64,000 bases of DNA from Novosphingobium sp. 18050 (GCF_902706195.1 NZ_CACSJO010000026.1:1-64000), one strand, 5' to 3'. Shown: positions 44,949-54,372, counted from the first letter of the stretch. Translations and numbers: made by a program. Notes: generated by a model from the letters alone, not told the origin.

Positions 44949-45971
44949 TCACGGTACGGGTTTGATAGCATCGACAACTGTCAGTTTTGCGAAAGCGTTG
45001 GCCCCCACGCGGGAATTGGTGACGAGAATTGTTGCGCCTGGACGCAGGCTCGCCTTAAGCAGCTGATAGAACGCGCGCGGCATATCCACCCGGTTGGTGA
45101 TTGCCTCATCAACCTCTCGCCCTTCGTCATCCTCGTGACCTGCCATACCGACGTAGACCCAGTGCGGCTGTCCATTGCGCGTAGTAAGAGTGATCACGTG
45201 CGAGCCGGGGTCCGTGTCTTTGACGATCGCCACGCTGCAACCGATCTCGGTCCCACCGCGCAGCACGACGATGCGCTGGTCGAGCTTCGAGACGATGATC
45301 GACAGCGGGCCTTCGGGTGCAGCTTCCGGGTTCCAGCGGTATTGCTCGCCACCGCGCAGAGCCAGATGCTCTACCGGCTCCCCGCGGCGATTGAACGGGA
45401 CAAGAAGACTGTTCTCGCTGGTGCGGATATGGGCCTGCGCATCGCCCTCGACCACTATGGTGACGCCGAGATCGGTGATCGCGAAAAGCTGGCGAGCGAA
45501 CTCGTAGGGCAAATGGACGCAGCCATGGCTCTCCGGATATCCCGGCAGGCCGCCCGCGTGCAACGCCACCCCGTCCCAGGTCAGCCGTTCCTGGAAAGGC
45601 ATCGGGGCGCTGCTGTACAAGCTCGAGCGGTGCTTCGCGTCCTTCTGGAGGATGGTGAACACGCCCGTCGGCGTGTCATGTCCCGATTTTCCCGAGGATA
45701 CGGTGGTTGCGGCAATTCTTATGCCATTGCGATAGACCATCGCAATCTGGCTGGAGAGATCGACGTAGATCAGCACTGGCCCGGAGGGTGCAACAGCAGG
45801 GGCCCAGACCCACTCCCCCGGCTTGAGATGCTCCACCCGGCGCGCGAACTCCGGCGGTGAACTGGCAGTCGCTCCTTGTGCTTGAACCGCCGAAGCGAAG
45901 GCGCAAGGGGCAGACACCGCCACAAGGGCGGACAGGCACTGCAATTTTGCCATCCTGAAAGCCAGACTCAT
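44949..45971 (-). CDS. L,D-transpeptidase (YkuD domain)
   Basis: A 340-residue exported enzyme. After a signal sequence (CLSALVAVSAPCAFASAVQA), the YkuD domain spans about residues 65-175 with HxxGxxG...SHGCVH: His138 and the nucleophile Cys151 in ESHGCVHLP. A second YkuD-like half follows (LSIIVSKLDQRIVVLRGG) without a Cys motif, so it is probably structural. It cross-links peptidoglycan or attaches lipoprotein. ATG 45971 overlaps the upstream lipoprotein stop as ATGA; ATG 45953 is an alternative. Its C-terminal 50 residues are duplicated as a fragment at 52.1 kb. Confidence 0.85.
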   Translation of the reverse strand: MSLAFRMAKLQCLSALVAVSAPCAFASAVQAQGATASSPPEFARRVEHLKPGEWVWAPAVAPSGPVLIYVDLSSQIAMVYRNGIRIAATTVSSGKSGHDTPTGVFTILQKDAKHRSSLYSSAPMPFQERLTWDGVALHAGGLPGYPESHGCVHLPYEFARQLFAITDLGVTIVVEGDAQAHIRTSENSLLVPFNRRGEPVEHLALRGGEQYRWNPEAAPEGPLSIIVSKLDQRIVVLRGGTEIGCSVAIVKDTDPGSHVITLTTRNGQPHWVYVGMAGHEDDEGREVDEAITNRVDMPRAFYQLLKASLRPGATILVTNSRVGANAFAKLTVVDAIKPVP

Positions 45972-46423
45972 CGGATCGTAGAGATCCCGTGGTCTCGCCC
46001 CGGCCCGGTGTAACTCACGTCGCGCGTCTCATCCGCATTTGTCGATACCGAAACGGTGACGCCGTCGGCGCTGGCTTCGTAATATTGCTCGTTGGAGATG
46101 TTGACCTTTGCCTGCTTGCCGCCAAGGCGAACCGGGCCGCCCTCGTCCGCATGTACTTCGATGCCGCCCGGGCAGGTGGCGTCAAGTTGAGCGATGCTCG
46201 CCTGCGGATCTGCCTTTGCTGCGGAGGGTGTGGGCATCGAAGTTTCGCTGGACGCCTCAGAGGCGGACGGCGCATCGGTCGCGGTGTCCTCCTCGATCGG
46301 CGCGGGGGCTGCCATTTCAGAGGCCGTCACGCCCGTCGCCTCCGATGTCGTAGGCGCGTCAGCCTGCCCGCAAGCGGCTAGAAGTACGTAGCAAAGGGGA
46401 ACAAGGGCTTTGTGTGCTCGCAT
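45968..46423 (-). CDS. Small lipoprotein, function unknown
   Basis: A 151-residue protein with a lipobox LLAAC at residues 13-17 after a short basic start, so it is probably a lipoprotein. A low-complexity acidic Ala/Ser/Thr-rich spacer of about 65 residues leads to a compact C-terminal region (LDATCPGGIEVHADEGGPVR). GGAGAG lies 7 bases before ATG 46423. It overlaps the L,D-transpeptidase (ATGA) and may help place or control that enzyme; this is inference from context. No known domain recognised. Confidence 0.6.
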   Translation of the reverse strand: MRAHKALVPLCYVLLAACGQADAPTTSEATGVTASEMAAPAPIEEDTATDAPSASEASSETSMPTPSAAKADPQASIAQLDATCPGGIEVHADEGGPVRLGGKQAKVNISNEQYYEASADGVTVSVSTNADETRDVSYTGPGRDHGISTIR

Positions 46424-46440
46424 CGCGATCTCTCCTTCGT

Positions 46441-47055
46441 CTATTTCAGATCTTTGTGCGCCGATGCGACCCAGCAGGCCAGAACAAGGCCATCCGGCAC
46501 AGTGAGTTTGATAATATTGCCGTGGCGGGAGAACTGCGCAAAATTCTGCCATCCCGGTGCAAGCGGCAGCCCCGATCTCGCATAAGCTGTTATTTGCCCT
46601 GCCGCATCGTAAAAGACATGCGCGGCATCGCCCGGCGCCATGGAAGTCACCTGTGCATCGTCACCGGCCAATGTCGTGCGATCCGGCGCTGGCGGCATCC
46701 GAGATGCCTGTAACAGCGCGATACGGTCATTGTAGGCGGCGCGCACGCAGGAGGCGTGTTCGCGCTGCATCGCGCACATGCTGCGACGCCTCAGCCATTG
46801 TTCCTGAGGCTCAATCCAGCGGCTCGTTGTTGGAATACTCGTCGTTTCCAGGAGTGCGCGCATGCTTCGGTCAAGCTCCAGCAGTTCCGGGGTGTCGCAC
46901 ACCAGCTGGTCGGATGCATATTGCGGGTGGAGACAATCGGCCGTGAGTTGTTCGCGCGGCGGCGGAACTGCGAGCGCGGGGCCGGGAATTAACGCCGCCA
47001 GCAAGAGCGCCGCCATATTCGATCGTGCATCTGTGCCGAACCGCATCACGAGCAT
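46441..47055 (-). CDS. LprI-like (lysozyme-inhibitor LprI N-terminal domain) exported protein
   Basis: A 204-residue protein with a signal peptide (AALLLAALIPGPALA). The mature N-terminus has the DUF1311/LprI cysteine pattern: ADCLHPQ, CDTPELLELDRSMRALL, EQWLRRRSMCAM and CVRAAYNDRIALL. Proteins with this domain can bind lysozyme or sit in the cell wall. ATG 47055 or 47046 starts the signal peptide; a longer frame to 47085 is less likely. It lies 18 bases upstream of the lipoprotein gene, so the three (LprI, lipoprotein, transpeptidase) form one unit for wall remodelling or defence. Confidence 0.65.
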   Translation of the reverse strand: MLVMRFGTDARSNMAALLLAALIPGPALAVPPPREQLTADCLHPQYASDQLVCDTPELLELDRSMRALLETTSIPTTSRWIEPQEQWLRRRSMCAMQREHASCVRAAYNDRIALLQASRMPPAPDRTTLAGDDAQVTSMAPGDAAHVFYDAAGQITAYARSGLPLAPGWQNFAQFSRHGNIIKLTVPDGLVLACWVASAHKDLK

Positions 47056-47280
47056 GTTGCTGGCGTTCCTGAAAAACCTACACACAGACTGCTAACCCGA
47101 GGATACGCAGGCGACAACTGCTGTGGCCGGCACCAGCGTATCTAAAATCGCATACCAGAGGCAGTAGAGGGCTGTTTTTCCCTTCGAGAATTCCCCCTCG
47201 CATGTTGGCGGGCTGCACCTTAGGTTCATGAAAATCGGATGGGCGACCGTGCCAGACCGGAAAGCAGCGACGGGGGGACT

Positions 47281-48030
47281 ATGTTCCAGCATAATAATTC
47301 CGTTCCGGACTATCCGTATTACAACGATATCCCGGCAAGCATAGGCTGGACAGACTGGATCATAGTGCTGCTGGCGCTGGGTCTGGGCTTCGCCGCGCTT
47401 ACGATTATTCCCCACATACCGTGGCTGAGTATGACGCTCGACGGCCTGCTGCGCTCCGTCCTGTTTGGCACGATCCCCCTGAGTGCCTTCGCCTGGCGGG
47501 TAGGGCCCGCATGGAAGGCCATATTCCATGGCTGGCGCAGGAATTATCTGTGGTGGGGCCTGGTATTTGGCGTGATCAACCTGCTCTTCACTTACGTGAT
47601 CGGCACGCTTGCGATGGGCCATATGCATCTTGCCGACAACAGTGTCGGCGTTGGCCTGAGCGACGGTGATATCCCCGGCGGACCGGCGATGTTCTACCTC
47701 AGGACCGGGATCCAGCTCGTTGGCGAGGAGGTTTTCACGATACTGCCGTTTCTGTTCCTCATGTGGCTGGGTGTGAGAATACTAGGGCTTCCTCGCGCAG
47801 CAGCGATCCTGCTTGCCTGGATTGGTTCGGCCTTGAGCTTCGGGGCGATGCACCTGCCAGCTTATCACTGGAACATCGGCCAGGCCTTCTTGTTGATCGG
47901 CCTCGTCCGCCTTGTTCTGACACTTGCATACATGACGACGAAAAGCATCTGGTCTTCGATTATCGCGCATGTCTTGAACGATTGGGCGATGTTTACATTA
48001 TTGATAGCGGCGACCGCACTGGGCGCATGA
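47281..48030 (+). CDS. CPBP-family intramembrane protease-like protein
   Basis: A 249-residue membrane protein with six to seven hydrophobic helices. The CPBP motifs are partly kept: paired Glu in LVGEEVFTILPF, then SFGAMHLP (motif 2, His) and HVLNDW (motif 4, His/Asn). The Arg of the usual EExxxR is absent, so activity is uncertain. Some members mature prenylated proteins or bacteriocins, others give self-immunity. It is monocistronic and starts at ATG 47281 after GGGGGG. Confidence 0.7.
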   Translation: MFQHNNSVPDYPYYNDIPASIGWTDWIIVLLALGLGFAALTIIPHIPWLSMTLDGLLRSVLFGTIPLSAFAWRVGPAWKAIFHGWRRNYLWWGLVFGVINLLFTYVIGTLAMGHMHLADNSVGVGLSDGDIPGGPAMFYLRTGIQLVGEEVFTILPFLFLMWLGVRILGLPRAAAILLAWIGSALSFGAMHLPAYHWNIGQAFLLIGLVRLVLTLAYMTTKSIWSSIIAHVLNDWAMFTLLIAATALGA

Positions 48031-48076
48031 CCTGTGCGCATCATGGCCCCTGGAGAGTGGACCGGGCCGGGGCGAC

Positions 48077-48799
48077 CTAGCGCTCTTCGCACCGCCCGGT
48101 GAAGTCGGTCGCCTCGCGAATGTGAACGATGCGGGCGCGGCGATCGTAATCGATCCGCGGCTTGTTCATCCCGTTCATCCGATACTGGCCCGTGATACGG
48201 TCGGGCGTCACCATCAGGTCTTCGATCGGCCACCAGCCCTGCACACCGCCCGAATGAATGGGCGAAACCAAGTTGCCGGAGGGGTGGACGCGGCCGAGCC
48301 CGTTCGCAATTTCGATTTCCAGATCGGACGAGAATGCGTCACGGCCTAGTGTCGTACCCATCTCATATTCGAATTTTTTTGTTTTGGAGTTGTACCGATA
48401 GCCCGAATTGCTTTGGGCTGCGGGACCGCTCCCCGACCCGATGCAGACCAGAGAGATCGTTTCGCCGCGGCCAGCGCTTTCCTGGGGCGGTCTGCCTCCG
48501 GTATCGGAAGCAGGCGCACTACAATTTGCGGCAGGTACCCCCTGGATCACGGTATAGCGGCCATCCGCTGTGGCGACCGAGATGCACTGGCGCTGCCGCT
48601 CGCTCCACCAGATGGACCACTTGGTGTCCCTCACCGTGTTAGTCGTGATGTGGGAATAGCCCCTTGCTTCCAACTGAGTTTCACCGCCGGCTGCGCGCGC
48701 ACCCACAAGGTCGGATACAGCAGAAGGGGTCTGGGCGAATGCCTGGTCGTGTGCGGCACCCGCCGCCAACAGAAGAATTGCCGCCGATAAAACACGCAT
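48077..48799 (-). CDS. Exported hypothetical protein
   Basis: A 240-residue protein with a signal peptide (LSAAILLLAAGAAHDQAFA). The mature part starts with a domain of the form DLVGARAAGGETQLEARGY, then TKWSIWWSERQRQCISVATADGRY, a pattern I have seen in many sphingomonad exported proteins with no known function. The C-terminal half has no recognised domain (YEYEMGTTLGRDAF-like strands). Its stop is 46 bases from the convergent CPBP gene. Confidence 0.65.
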   Translation of the reverse strand: MRVLSAAILLLAAGAAHDQAFAQTPSAVSDLVGARAAGGETQLEARGYSHITTNTVRDTKWSIWWSERQRQCISVATADGRYTVIQGVPAANCSAPASDTGGRPPQESAGRGETISLVCIGSGSGPAAQSNSGYRYNSKTKKFEYEMGTTLGRDAFSSDLEIEIANGLGRVHPSGNLVSPIHSGGVQGWWPIEDLMVTPDRITGQYRMNGMNKPRIDYDRRARIVHIREATDFTGRCEER

Positions 48800-49004
48800 T
48801 CTCAGTCCCCTTGAAATCCGAGTCTTGGCGCAAGATTAGCGCGCCATGACGATCCTCACAATGATCCTCATTGCTAGTCTTCAGTCAATAAGCATGAAAT
48901 GTTTGCTGTTTTTCGCGGAAGCGAATTTCAATAAAGTAAGGCATTCGCTGGGCGTTTTATGATGTGTACTTAGCAGCCTCCTGACATGCCTGTTTGTGGG
49001 CCCG

Positions 49005-51359
49005 CTATTCGGGTCTTGCGGGATTCTTCCGGCCATCATGAATCCAAAGGTCGCGCTGAGGAAAGGGGATCGTGATCCGGGCGGCATCGAAGGCTGCGAC
49101 GATTGCGAAGAACAGGTCCGAACGAACCGAAACTCGGTCATTCACGTTGTCGACGACACACAGCAGCTTGAGATCAATTGCGCTGTCCCCGAAGCCATCC
49201 ATGATGACCTTGGGGGCGGGCCGGTCCAGAACCCGGGGATGGTTGGAGGCGATCTCGATCATCGCCGCCTTCGCCTTCGCCAAATCGCTGCCGTATGCCA
49301 CGCCCACGGGTAGGGTAATCCGCCCTTGGTTGCTGCCATAGGTAAGATTGGTGACGTTACCCGACGTCAGCGCCGAGTTGGGGATGATGAGCTCGTGCTT
49401 GTCCAGCGTTTCGATATGCGTCGAGCGGAAGGCGATCTTGCGGACGTGGCCGGAAAAGTCTCCGACCTCGATCCAGTCGCCTTCCTTGATCGGGCGCTCG
49501 ATCAGCAGAATCAGGCCGCTCACGAAATTGGCCACGACCGACTGCAAACCGAAACCGACGCCCACCGAAAGCGCGCCAGCGACGAAGGCCAGGTTGGAAA
49601 GGTCGAGACCGGCGGCCGTGATCGCCACGACGGCTGAGAGCGTGAGTCCGAGGTAGCCAAATCCCGTGAGGATCGCCGCTCGTGCGCCGACATCCATGCG
49701 AAGGCGATCGAGTAGGGTGTAGTGGAGCAGCCTCTGCAGCCACCGGGTCAGCGCATATCCAAGCAGGAACACCAGTCCGAATGTCATGACGCTGCCGAAC
49801 GAGACCTGGATCGCGCCCAGAGAAACCCCGTTCTTCAGGGTGAGGATCGCATCGATGATGCTCTCCGCGCTTGCCCCCCAGGTGATCGCGATAAGCGGTA
49901 CGGCTATGAGGAAGATCAAGAAACCGAACAGCAGCGGAAGTAGCTGGAAATAGCGCGATTCCGGATGCTGATTGCTCTCGACGAGAAGGCCAGCCGCTTC
50001 CGAGAGGGAACGGAAAAGGAACAGCGCCGTACATATGATGGAGAGCGAAATGATTGTCGAAAAAAGGACATAACGCGCAAAGGGGATGAACCCAGCGAGA
50101 GCGATCAGCGGCGAGATTACCGCCACGCCAGTCATGAAGGCAGCGGTAGGATGCAGGAAATCCGATGGCGGTCCCGTGATATGTTCGAGCTTTGCGGCGC
50201 TGCGCGCACCCTGGCCTCGGCTTACCATGCGAGCCAGCTTCCAGAGGCAAAGTCCGGCTGCGACAACAATCGCGAACGCCACAAGCGCGCACAGTGCCGG
50301 CGGATTAAGCGGAAGGTCCTCGAACTGCTCCAACAGCGAATCCGCGGCAAGGCAGGCGCCAAGTGCCGTGGTCAAGCGGATGGCAGACGGCGCGGCGCCG
50401 TCCGGCAGCCGAATGAGCTGCGCGGGAGGGAATGCGGGCGCCAGCACACTATGCGCCAGCCAGCGGGCATAAATCACGGTTACCCCGGCGCCAACCACCG
50501 AGCCGCCCAACGAGGCCAGTACAGGCAAGTCCGCCGCCACGAAACCCGTTACGATAAGTGCGGCCAGCAATGCGGTGGCCGGGATCGCTACGTCGAGCAT
50601 GTCCCGCAGGAAAGCGAAGCCCAACTGACCCCGAGGTGTCGCGGTCCCACTCCGTGCGTCGATCCTGGCGCGAAGAGCCGAACGGCACCAGAACGCCGCC
50701 CAGATCGCAGCCAGCCCCAGCCCCAGTGCGATTGCCAGTCGAACTGGCAGAGGAATGGTCGATCCGGCCCGGGGCTGCTGCGTGGCTATCGATACCCTTG
50801 TCGGCAGGCCGAGGGCGCCGGATCGCAATTCCTGGCGGGCGGCGGTCCATGTACGCGGCTCCAGGATCGTGCGGTCGTGTGCGAACAGCTTCGCGCGCCG
50901 CTTTGCGCGCAGGATTTCGTCGATGTCTCCTATCAGCACGGATGCCTGGGCATGAATATCGCGGGCGGCAATCGCCGGCCCTGCTTCTCGCGACAGGTCG
51001 GCGTTCAGTGCGGCGCGCTTGGCCTTGACCCATGCAGGCTCCGCATTGTCCTTGGCAAGGGCATGACTTGCCTCGCCAAGTTCTGCCATTTGCGCCTCGG
51101 TGATCCGGCCTCGCAAGGTGCCGCGCTCGACGAGTTCAAGCGCATCTTCACGCTGTACTGTCAGCTTGAGGCGCAGATCCTCCCAACGATCGGCAGTAAT
51201 CTCGTCGCGTCGCTTCCTTGGTAGCTCGAGCAATGTTGCCGCGCCGGCCGCAGTCTGACGCCATTCGTCTATTGCGATTTTGTCGTCCACAGTCGTTTGG
51301 GACGAGGCGGGCGAAAGTGGGCCGATCAGTGCCAGACTTCCGGCCAATATCGCGAGCAT
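49005..51359 (-). CDS. Mechanosensitive ion channel, MscS family with DUF3772
   Basis: A 784-residue multi-helix protein. After a signal peptide, an N-terminal periplasmic helical domain (DUF3772-like, residues about 25-190, with LRLKLTVQREDALELVERG) precedes about ten membrane helices. The C-terminal MscS core carries TM3 (LAFVAGALSVGVGFGLQSVV) and the beta domain (IERPIKEGDWIEVGDFSGHV). It opens under osmotic downshock. It is single, with intergenic DNA on both sides. Confidence 0.9.
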   Translation of the reverse strand: MLAILAGSLALIGPLSPASSQTTVDDKIAIDEWRQTAAGAATLLELPRKRRDEITADRWEDLRLKLTVQREDALELVERGTLRGRITEAQMAELGEASHALAKDNAEPAWVKAKRAALNADLSREAGPAIAARDIHAQASVLIGDIDEILRAKRRAKLFAHDRTILEPRTWTAARQELRSGALGLPTRVSIATQQPRAGSTIPLPVRLAIALGLGLAAIWAAFWCRSALRARIDARSGTATPRGQLGFAFLRDMLDVAIPATALLAALIVTGFVAADLPVLASLGGSVVGAGVTVIYARWLAHSVLAPAFPPAQLIRLPDGAAPSAIRLTTALGACLAADSLLEQFEDLPLNPPALCALVAFAIVVAAGLCLWKLARMVSRGQGARSAAKLEHITGPPSDFLHPTAAFMTGVAVISPLIALAGFIPFARYVLFSTIISLSIICTALFLFRSLSEAAGLLVESNQHPESRYFQLLPLLFGFLIFLIAVPLIAITWGASAESIIDAILTLKNGVSLGAIQVSFGSVMTFGLVFLLGYALTRWLQRLLHYTLLDRLRMDVGARAAILTGFGYLGLTLSAVVAITAAGLDLSNLAFVAGALSVGVGFGLQSVVANFVSGLILLIERPIKEGDWIEVGDFSGHVRKIAFRSTHIETLDKHELIIPNSALTSGNVTNLTYGSNQGRITLPVGVAYGSDLAKAKAAMIEIASNHPRVLDRPAPKVIMDGFGDSAIDLKLLCVVDNVNDRVSVRSDLFFAIVAAFDAARITIPFPQRDLWIHDGRKNPARPE

Positions 51360-51439
51360 CCAGCGAGAAATCAGTGCAACCTCCTGAGTTCGGTGACGCT
51401 TGCATGATTGGCATTGCGCATTTCGTGCTCAATCGCAAG

Positions 51440-51875
51440 GTCTTGTCCTGAAGACGATGACCAGTGACATCATGTACCGATTGATAGTTTGGAATAGCCT
51501 TCCGTGGTCTGAGACCTGGGATAGAGCCGAAAACGAGCCCTGTGGGACTGTACGGTTGCCGAAATGTGGTTTGCCATACGTGCCCGGCGGACCGCCAATG
51601 ATGAGCTAGGCTGCAAAGCCAGCCCGCTCAAAGCCTCCTGCAGGCGCGCGCATCAACGTCGACAAACCCAAGTCACCCCGAAGCAGTCGGTCAACATGGC
51701 GCAGAACAGTGACCATGCGGATTGCCTGATCGGATCTAGGTTGGTCGTCGCCGCGCTCAGTGCTGCCCAGCTCTGCTCGGTCTCGACAGCCGTCGATCCG
51801 CGCAGCGAAACGTTGACGGCGTTGCCGCCACCCGTTGAATCCATTCCCCACCCCAGTCGGTGCCAAGTAGCTGCT
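51440..51875. other. Intergenic region without a supported gene
   Basis: Only short chance frames are present. No promoter, RNA gene or repeat is recognised before the dispersed repeat at 51.9 kb. Confidence 0.4.
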
Positions 51876-51879
51876 GCTG

Positions 51880-52060
51880 CGTAACCGTGAATGTCCGCTT
51901 TTGGAAGCGACGGAGGGGACATCAAGTGACCTGAATGGGCGCGTGGCGGCCATTTCCGCCGCCGACCCGTTCCAGCCCTTCAGCCGCCAATTTCTATTTG
52001 CCAGGTGCTGACGGTCCGCTATTTCGACGGTTGCCGAACAATTCAAGCCATTCGTGCATC
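51880..52060. repeat. Dispersed intergenic repeat, copy 8
   Basis: Contains gtgaatgtccgcttttggaa, acatcaagtgacctgaatgg, cagccgccaatttctatttg, ccaggtgctgacggtccgct and gaacaattcaagccattcgt. The left part aligns with 14105-14165 (copy 2), the middle with copies 1/6/7, and the right end with copy 4. Confidence 0.6.
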
Positions 52061-52075
52061 ACCGGGACGCGGAGC

Positions 52076-52236
52076 TCAGAGCACGGGTTTGATCGCGTCG
52101 ACCACAATCAGCTTTTCGAATGGGTTGCCGTCGACGCGTGAATTGGTGACGAAGATCGTTGCGCCCGGCCGGCAAGTTCGCCTTGAGCAATTGATAGAAC
52201 TCTCGCGGCATGTCCACCCAGTTGGTGATTGCCTCA
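52076..52236 (-). pseudogene. 3' fragment of a second L,D-transpeptidase
   Basis: The minus frame from 52236 reads EAITNWVDMPREFYQLLKAN, shifts by one base near 52180, then reads RPGATIFVTNSRVDGNPFEK and ends LIVVDAIKPVL. This is almost the same as the end of the intact enzyme at 44949 (EAITNRVDMPRAFYQLLK...LTVVDAIKPVP). It lies directly next to repeat copy 8, as the intact gene lies next to copy 7, so the pair suggests duplication of a repeat-plus-gene-end segment. 52237-52350 shows no further homology. Confidence 0.8.
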
Positions 52237-52350
52237 GATGTGGCGAGCGTTTTCGCTGTCCTGGTTCCCGAATTGCGCCCAGGAGACTGCCCTGCCGCAT
52301 GAGAAAGCCTGCTGTGCTGCCCATTTTCGCGCTCCCTACGTCCGCGATTT

Positions 52351-53574
52351 TTAGAAGCGCAGGCACCGCAACATTGTACCCGACGCTGCGAATTGCGCGC
52401 CAGAACGCCTTTCCACGAGCAATTCGGCTTGTGCCAACATCATCTGCGCCGATGCCTGCTGGCGTTCGATGATCGTGACCCCGTCCAGTATTTCGTCTGC
52501 AATCCCGCAGAGAAACTGGTCCCTTTCCCTTCCGGCCGGCACATCCTCGAGCAGGACACGCTCACACCATCGCAGGGCATAGTCGAAACCCGCCCCCGAA
52601 AGTGCGCAAATCAGCGGCGCGAGAAACAGGCGCGCCGTGGTGAGGGCTGCGGTTGGATTACCCGGCAGCCCCAGCACATGGGTCTTGCCGATCCGGCCAT
52701 ACCAGAGCGGCTTGCCCGGCTTCATCGCGACCCCTGAGAACAAAAGCTGCAGCCCCAACGGCATCAAGGCCGCGCGCGTTCGATCGCGGGTCCCGTCAGA
52801 GGCGCCGCCCACCATCACGATCACATCGGCCTCGCCGAGCGCAAGCTGCGCAGCCGCTCGCAGATCGTCGATCCGGTCGCCCGATCGCGAGGCACCGACC
52901 GGCTTTGCGCCCCATTGCCGGGCCATCAGCAGCAGGGCTTCGCTCAGGCTGTCGGGGATCGCGTCTTCGTTGGCCCCTGCCCTTCCTGGCGGCGCAAGTT
53001 CATCGCCATTAGTGAGGATATGGAGGCGGGGGCGGCGCCATACCGGCAGCCTGTCGAGGTCGGCAGCAGCGGCCACTACCATGGTGCGGGCGTCGATCCG
53101 GGTTCCCGGCGCAAGCAGCGCGGTGCCAAGTGCGAAATCGGATGCACGAAGGCGCACGTGCGGCTTGCCCGAAGCGCGCGGGACGATCACCTCGCCGCCT
53201 TCGACGCGGGTGTATTCGCGTATCACCACGCGGTCCGCGCCGGGAGGCATAGGCGCTCCGGTCGAAATGCGGATGGCGGTGCCGGGTAGCAAAGGCGAGG
53301 GCGTCTGACCTCCCGCAAAGCTTTCTCCGCACAGTTTCAGCCGCGTCACTTCGCCGGCCAGATCCTGCGACCTGACGGCAAATCCGTCCATCGCCGCGCT
53401 GTCACGCCGGGGCGAATCGATCTGCGCCACGGCAGCCCGCGCCAGGATGCGCCGCCCTGCCTTGGCCAGCGGCACCCATTCGAGGCCGAGCGGCACGGCG
53501 CCCTCTCGCACGATGGCCTGAGCCGCATCGAAGCTGATCGTCGCTGCGCAGGGAATTTCCGGAGCCGTCGCCAT
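52351..53574 (-). CDS. moeA: Molybdopterin molybdotransferase
   Basis: A 407-residue MoeA: the start (TISFDAAQAIVREGAVPLG), PRRDSAAMDGFAVRSQDL (conserved PxxxxSAMDGYA), STGAPMPPGADRVV, and the MPT-binding MVGGASDGTRDRT and LGLPGNPTAAL motifs are visible. It inserts molybdenum into adenylated molybdopterin, which the nitrate reductase needs. It is the last gene of the nitrate cluster, 9 bases after cobA. The other Moco genes are not in the window, so this is a pathway-dedicated copy. Confidence 0.95.
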   Translation of the reverse strand: MATAPEIPCAATISFDAAQAIVREGAVPLGLEWVPLAKAGRRILARAAVAQIDSPRRDSAAMDGFAVRSQDLAGEVTRLKLCGESFAGGQTPSPLLPGTAIRISTGAPMPPGADRVVIREYTRVEGGEVIVPRASGKPHVRLRASDFALGTALLAPGTRIDARTMVVAAAADLDRLPVWRRPRLHILTNGDELAPPGRAGANEDAIPDSLSEALLLMARQWGAKPVGASRSGDRIDDLRAAAQLALGEADVIVMVGGASDGTRDRTRAALMPLGLQLLFSGVAMKPGKPLWYGRIGKTHVLGLPGNPTAALTTARLFLAPLICALSGAGFDYALRWCERVLLEDVPAGRERDQFLCGIADEILDGVTIIERQQASAQMMLAQAELLVERRSGAQFAASGTMLRCLRF

Positions 53575-53583
53575 ATCCGTTTC

Positions 53584-54372
53584 CTACGCAGCCAGGCTAT
53601 CTGCCGCCATACCCTTGGCGGGCGTAATGCCATCGGCCTGCGCGACCGCTTCACCGATCAGGATCAACGTGGGGCGATCCGCAGCAAAGGCCTGCGCCAC
53701 CAGCGGCAGCAGGTCGAGCCGGGTGCGCAACTGCTGTTCCTGGGGCAAGGAGGCATCGCAGGTAATCAGCGCCGGGGTCGATCCGGGCAGACCAGCGGCC
53801 ATCAGCGCAACGCTCAGTTCGGGCGCGGCTTCCCGGCCCATGTAAACCGCCAGCGTGCAGGCGGGATCGGCCAGTGCCTGCCAGTCCAGATCCAGCGCCT
53901 GCCCGTTGCGGCTATGCGCGGTCACGAACTGCACCCGGCGCGCGATGCCGCGCAGCGAAAGCGAAAGGCCCGCCGATGCGGCGACCGCGCTGGCGGCGGT
54001 GATTCCGGGACAGATGTGCACCCGTACGCCGACCTTGCGCAAGGCCGACATTTCCTCGGTCGCGCGGCCGAACATGGCCGGATCGCCGCCCTTCAGGCGC
54101 ACCACGCGGCGGCCGGCCAAAGCCGCCGTGACCAGCATCTGGTCGATGGTCTGCTGATCCTTCGAGTGGCGGCCCGATCGCTTGCCCACGCTGATCCGCT
54201 CGGTTCCGGGCGGGATCAGGTCGAGCACGCCGGAGCCGACGAGCGCGTCATAAAATACCACGTCGGCGGCGCGGATCAGCCCTTCGGCCTTGCGCGTCAG
54301 CAGGTCGGGATCGCCCGGCCCTGCCCCGACGAGCCATACTTCACCGGCGGCGATAAGCTCATTCTGCGGCAT
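53584..54372 (-). CDS. cobA: Uroporphyrinogen-III C-methyltransferase
   Basis: A 262-residue SUMT: VWLVGAGPGDPDLLTRKAEG, DALVG, VRLKGGDPAMFGR and VHICPGITAASAVAA are the conserved motifs of CobA/CysG-A. It methylates uroporphyrinogen III at C2 and C7 to precorrin-2, the first step to siroheme, the cofactor of NirB. Oxidation and iron insertion (CysG-B) are not encoded here. ATG 54372 overlaps the end of nasA by 14 bases. Precedes moeA. Confidence 0.95.
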   Translation of the reverse strand: MPQNELIAAGEVWLVGAGPGDPDLLTRKAEGLIRAADVVFYDALVGSGVLDLIPPGTERISVGKRSGRHSKDQQTIDQMLVTAALAGRRVVRLKGGDPAMFGRATEEMSALRKVGVRVHICPGITAASAVAASAGLSLSLRGIARRVQFVTAHSRNGQALDLDWQALADPACTLAVYMGREAAPELSVALMAAGLPGSTPALITCDASLPQEQQLRTRLDLLPLVAQAFAADRPTLILIGEAVAQADGITPAKGMAADSLAA

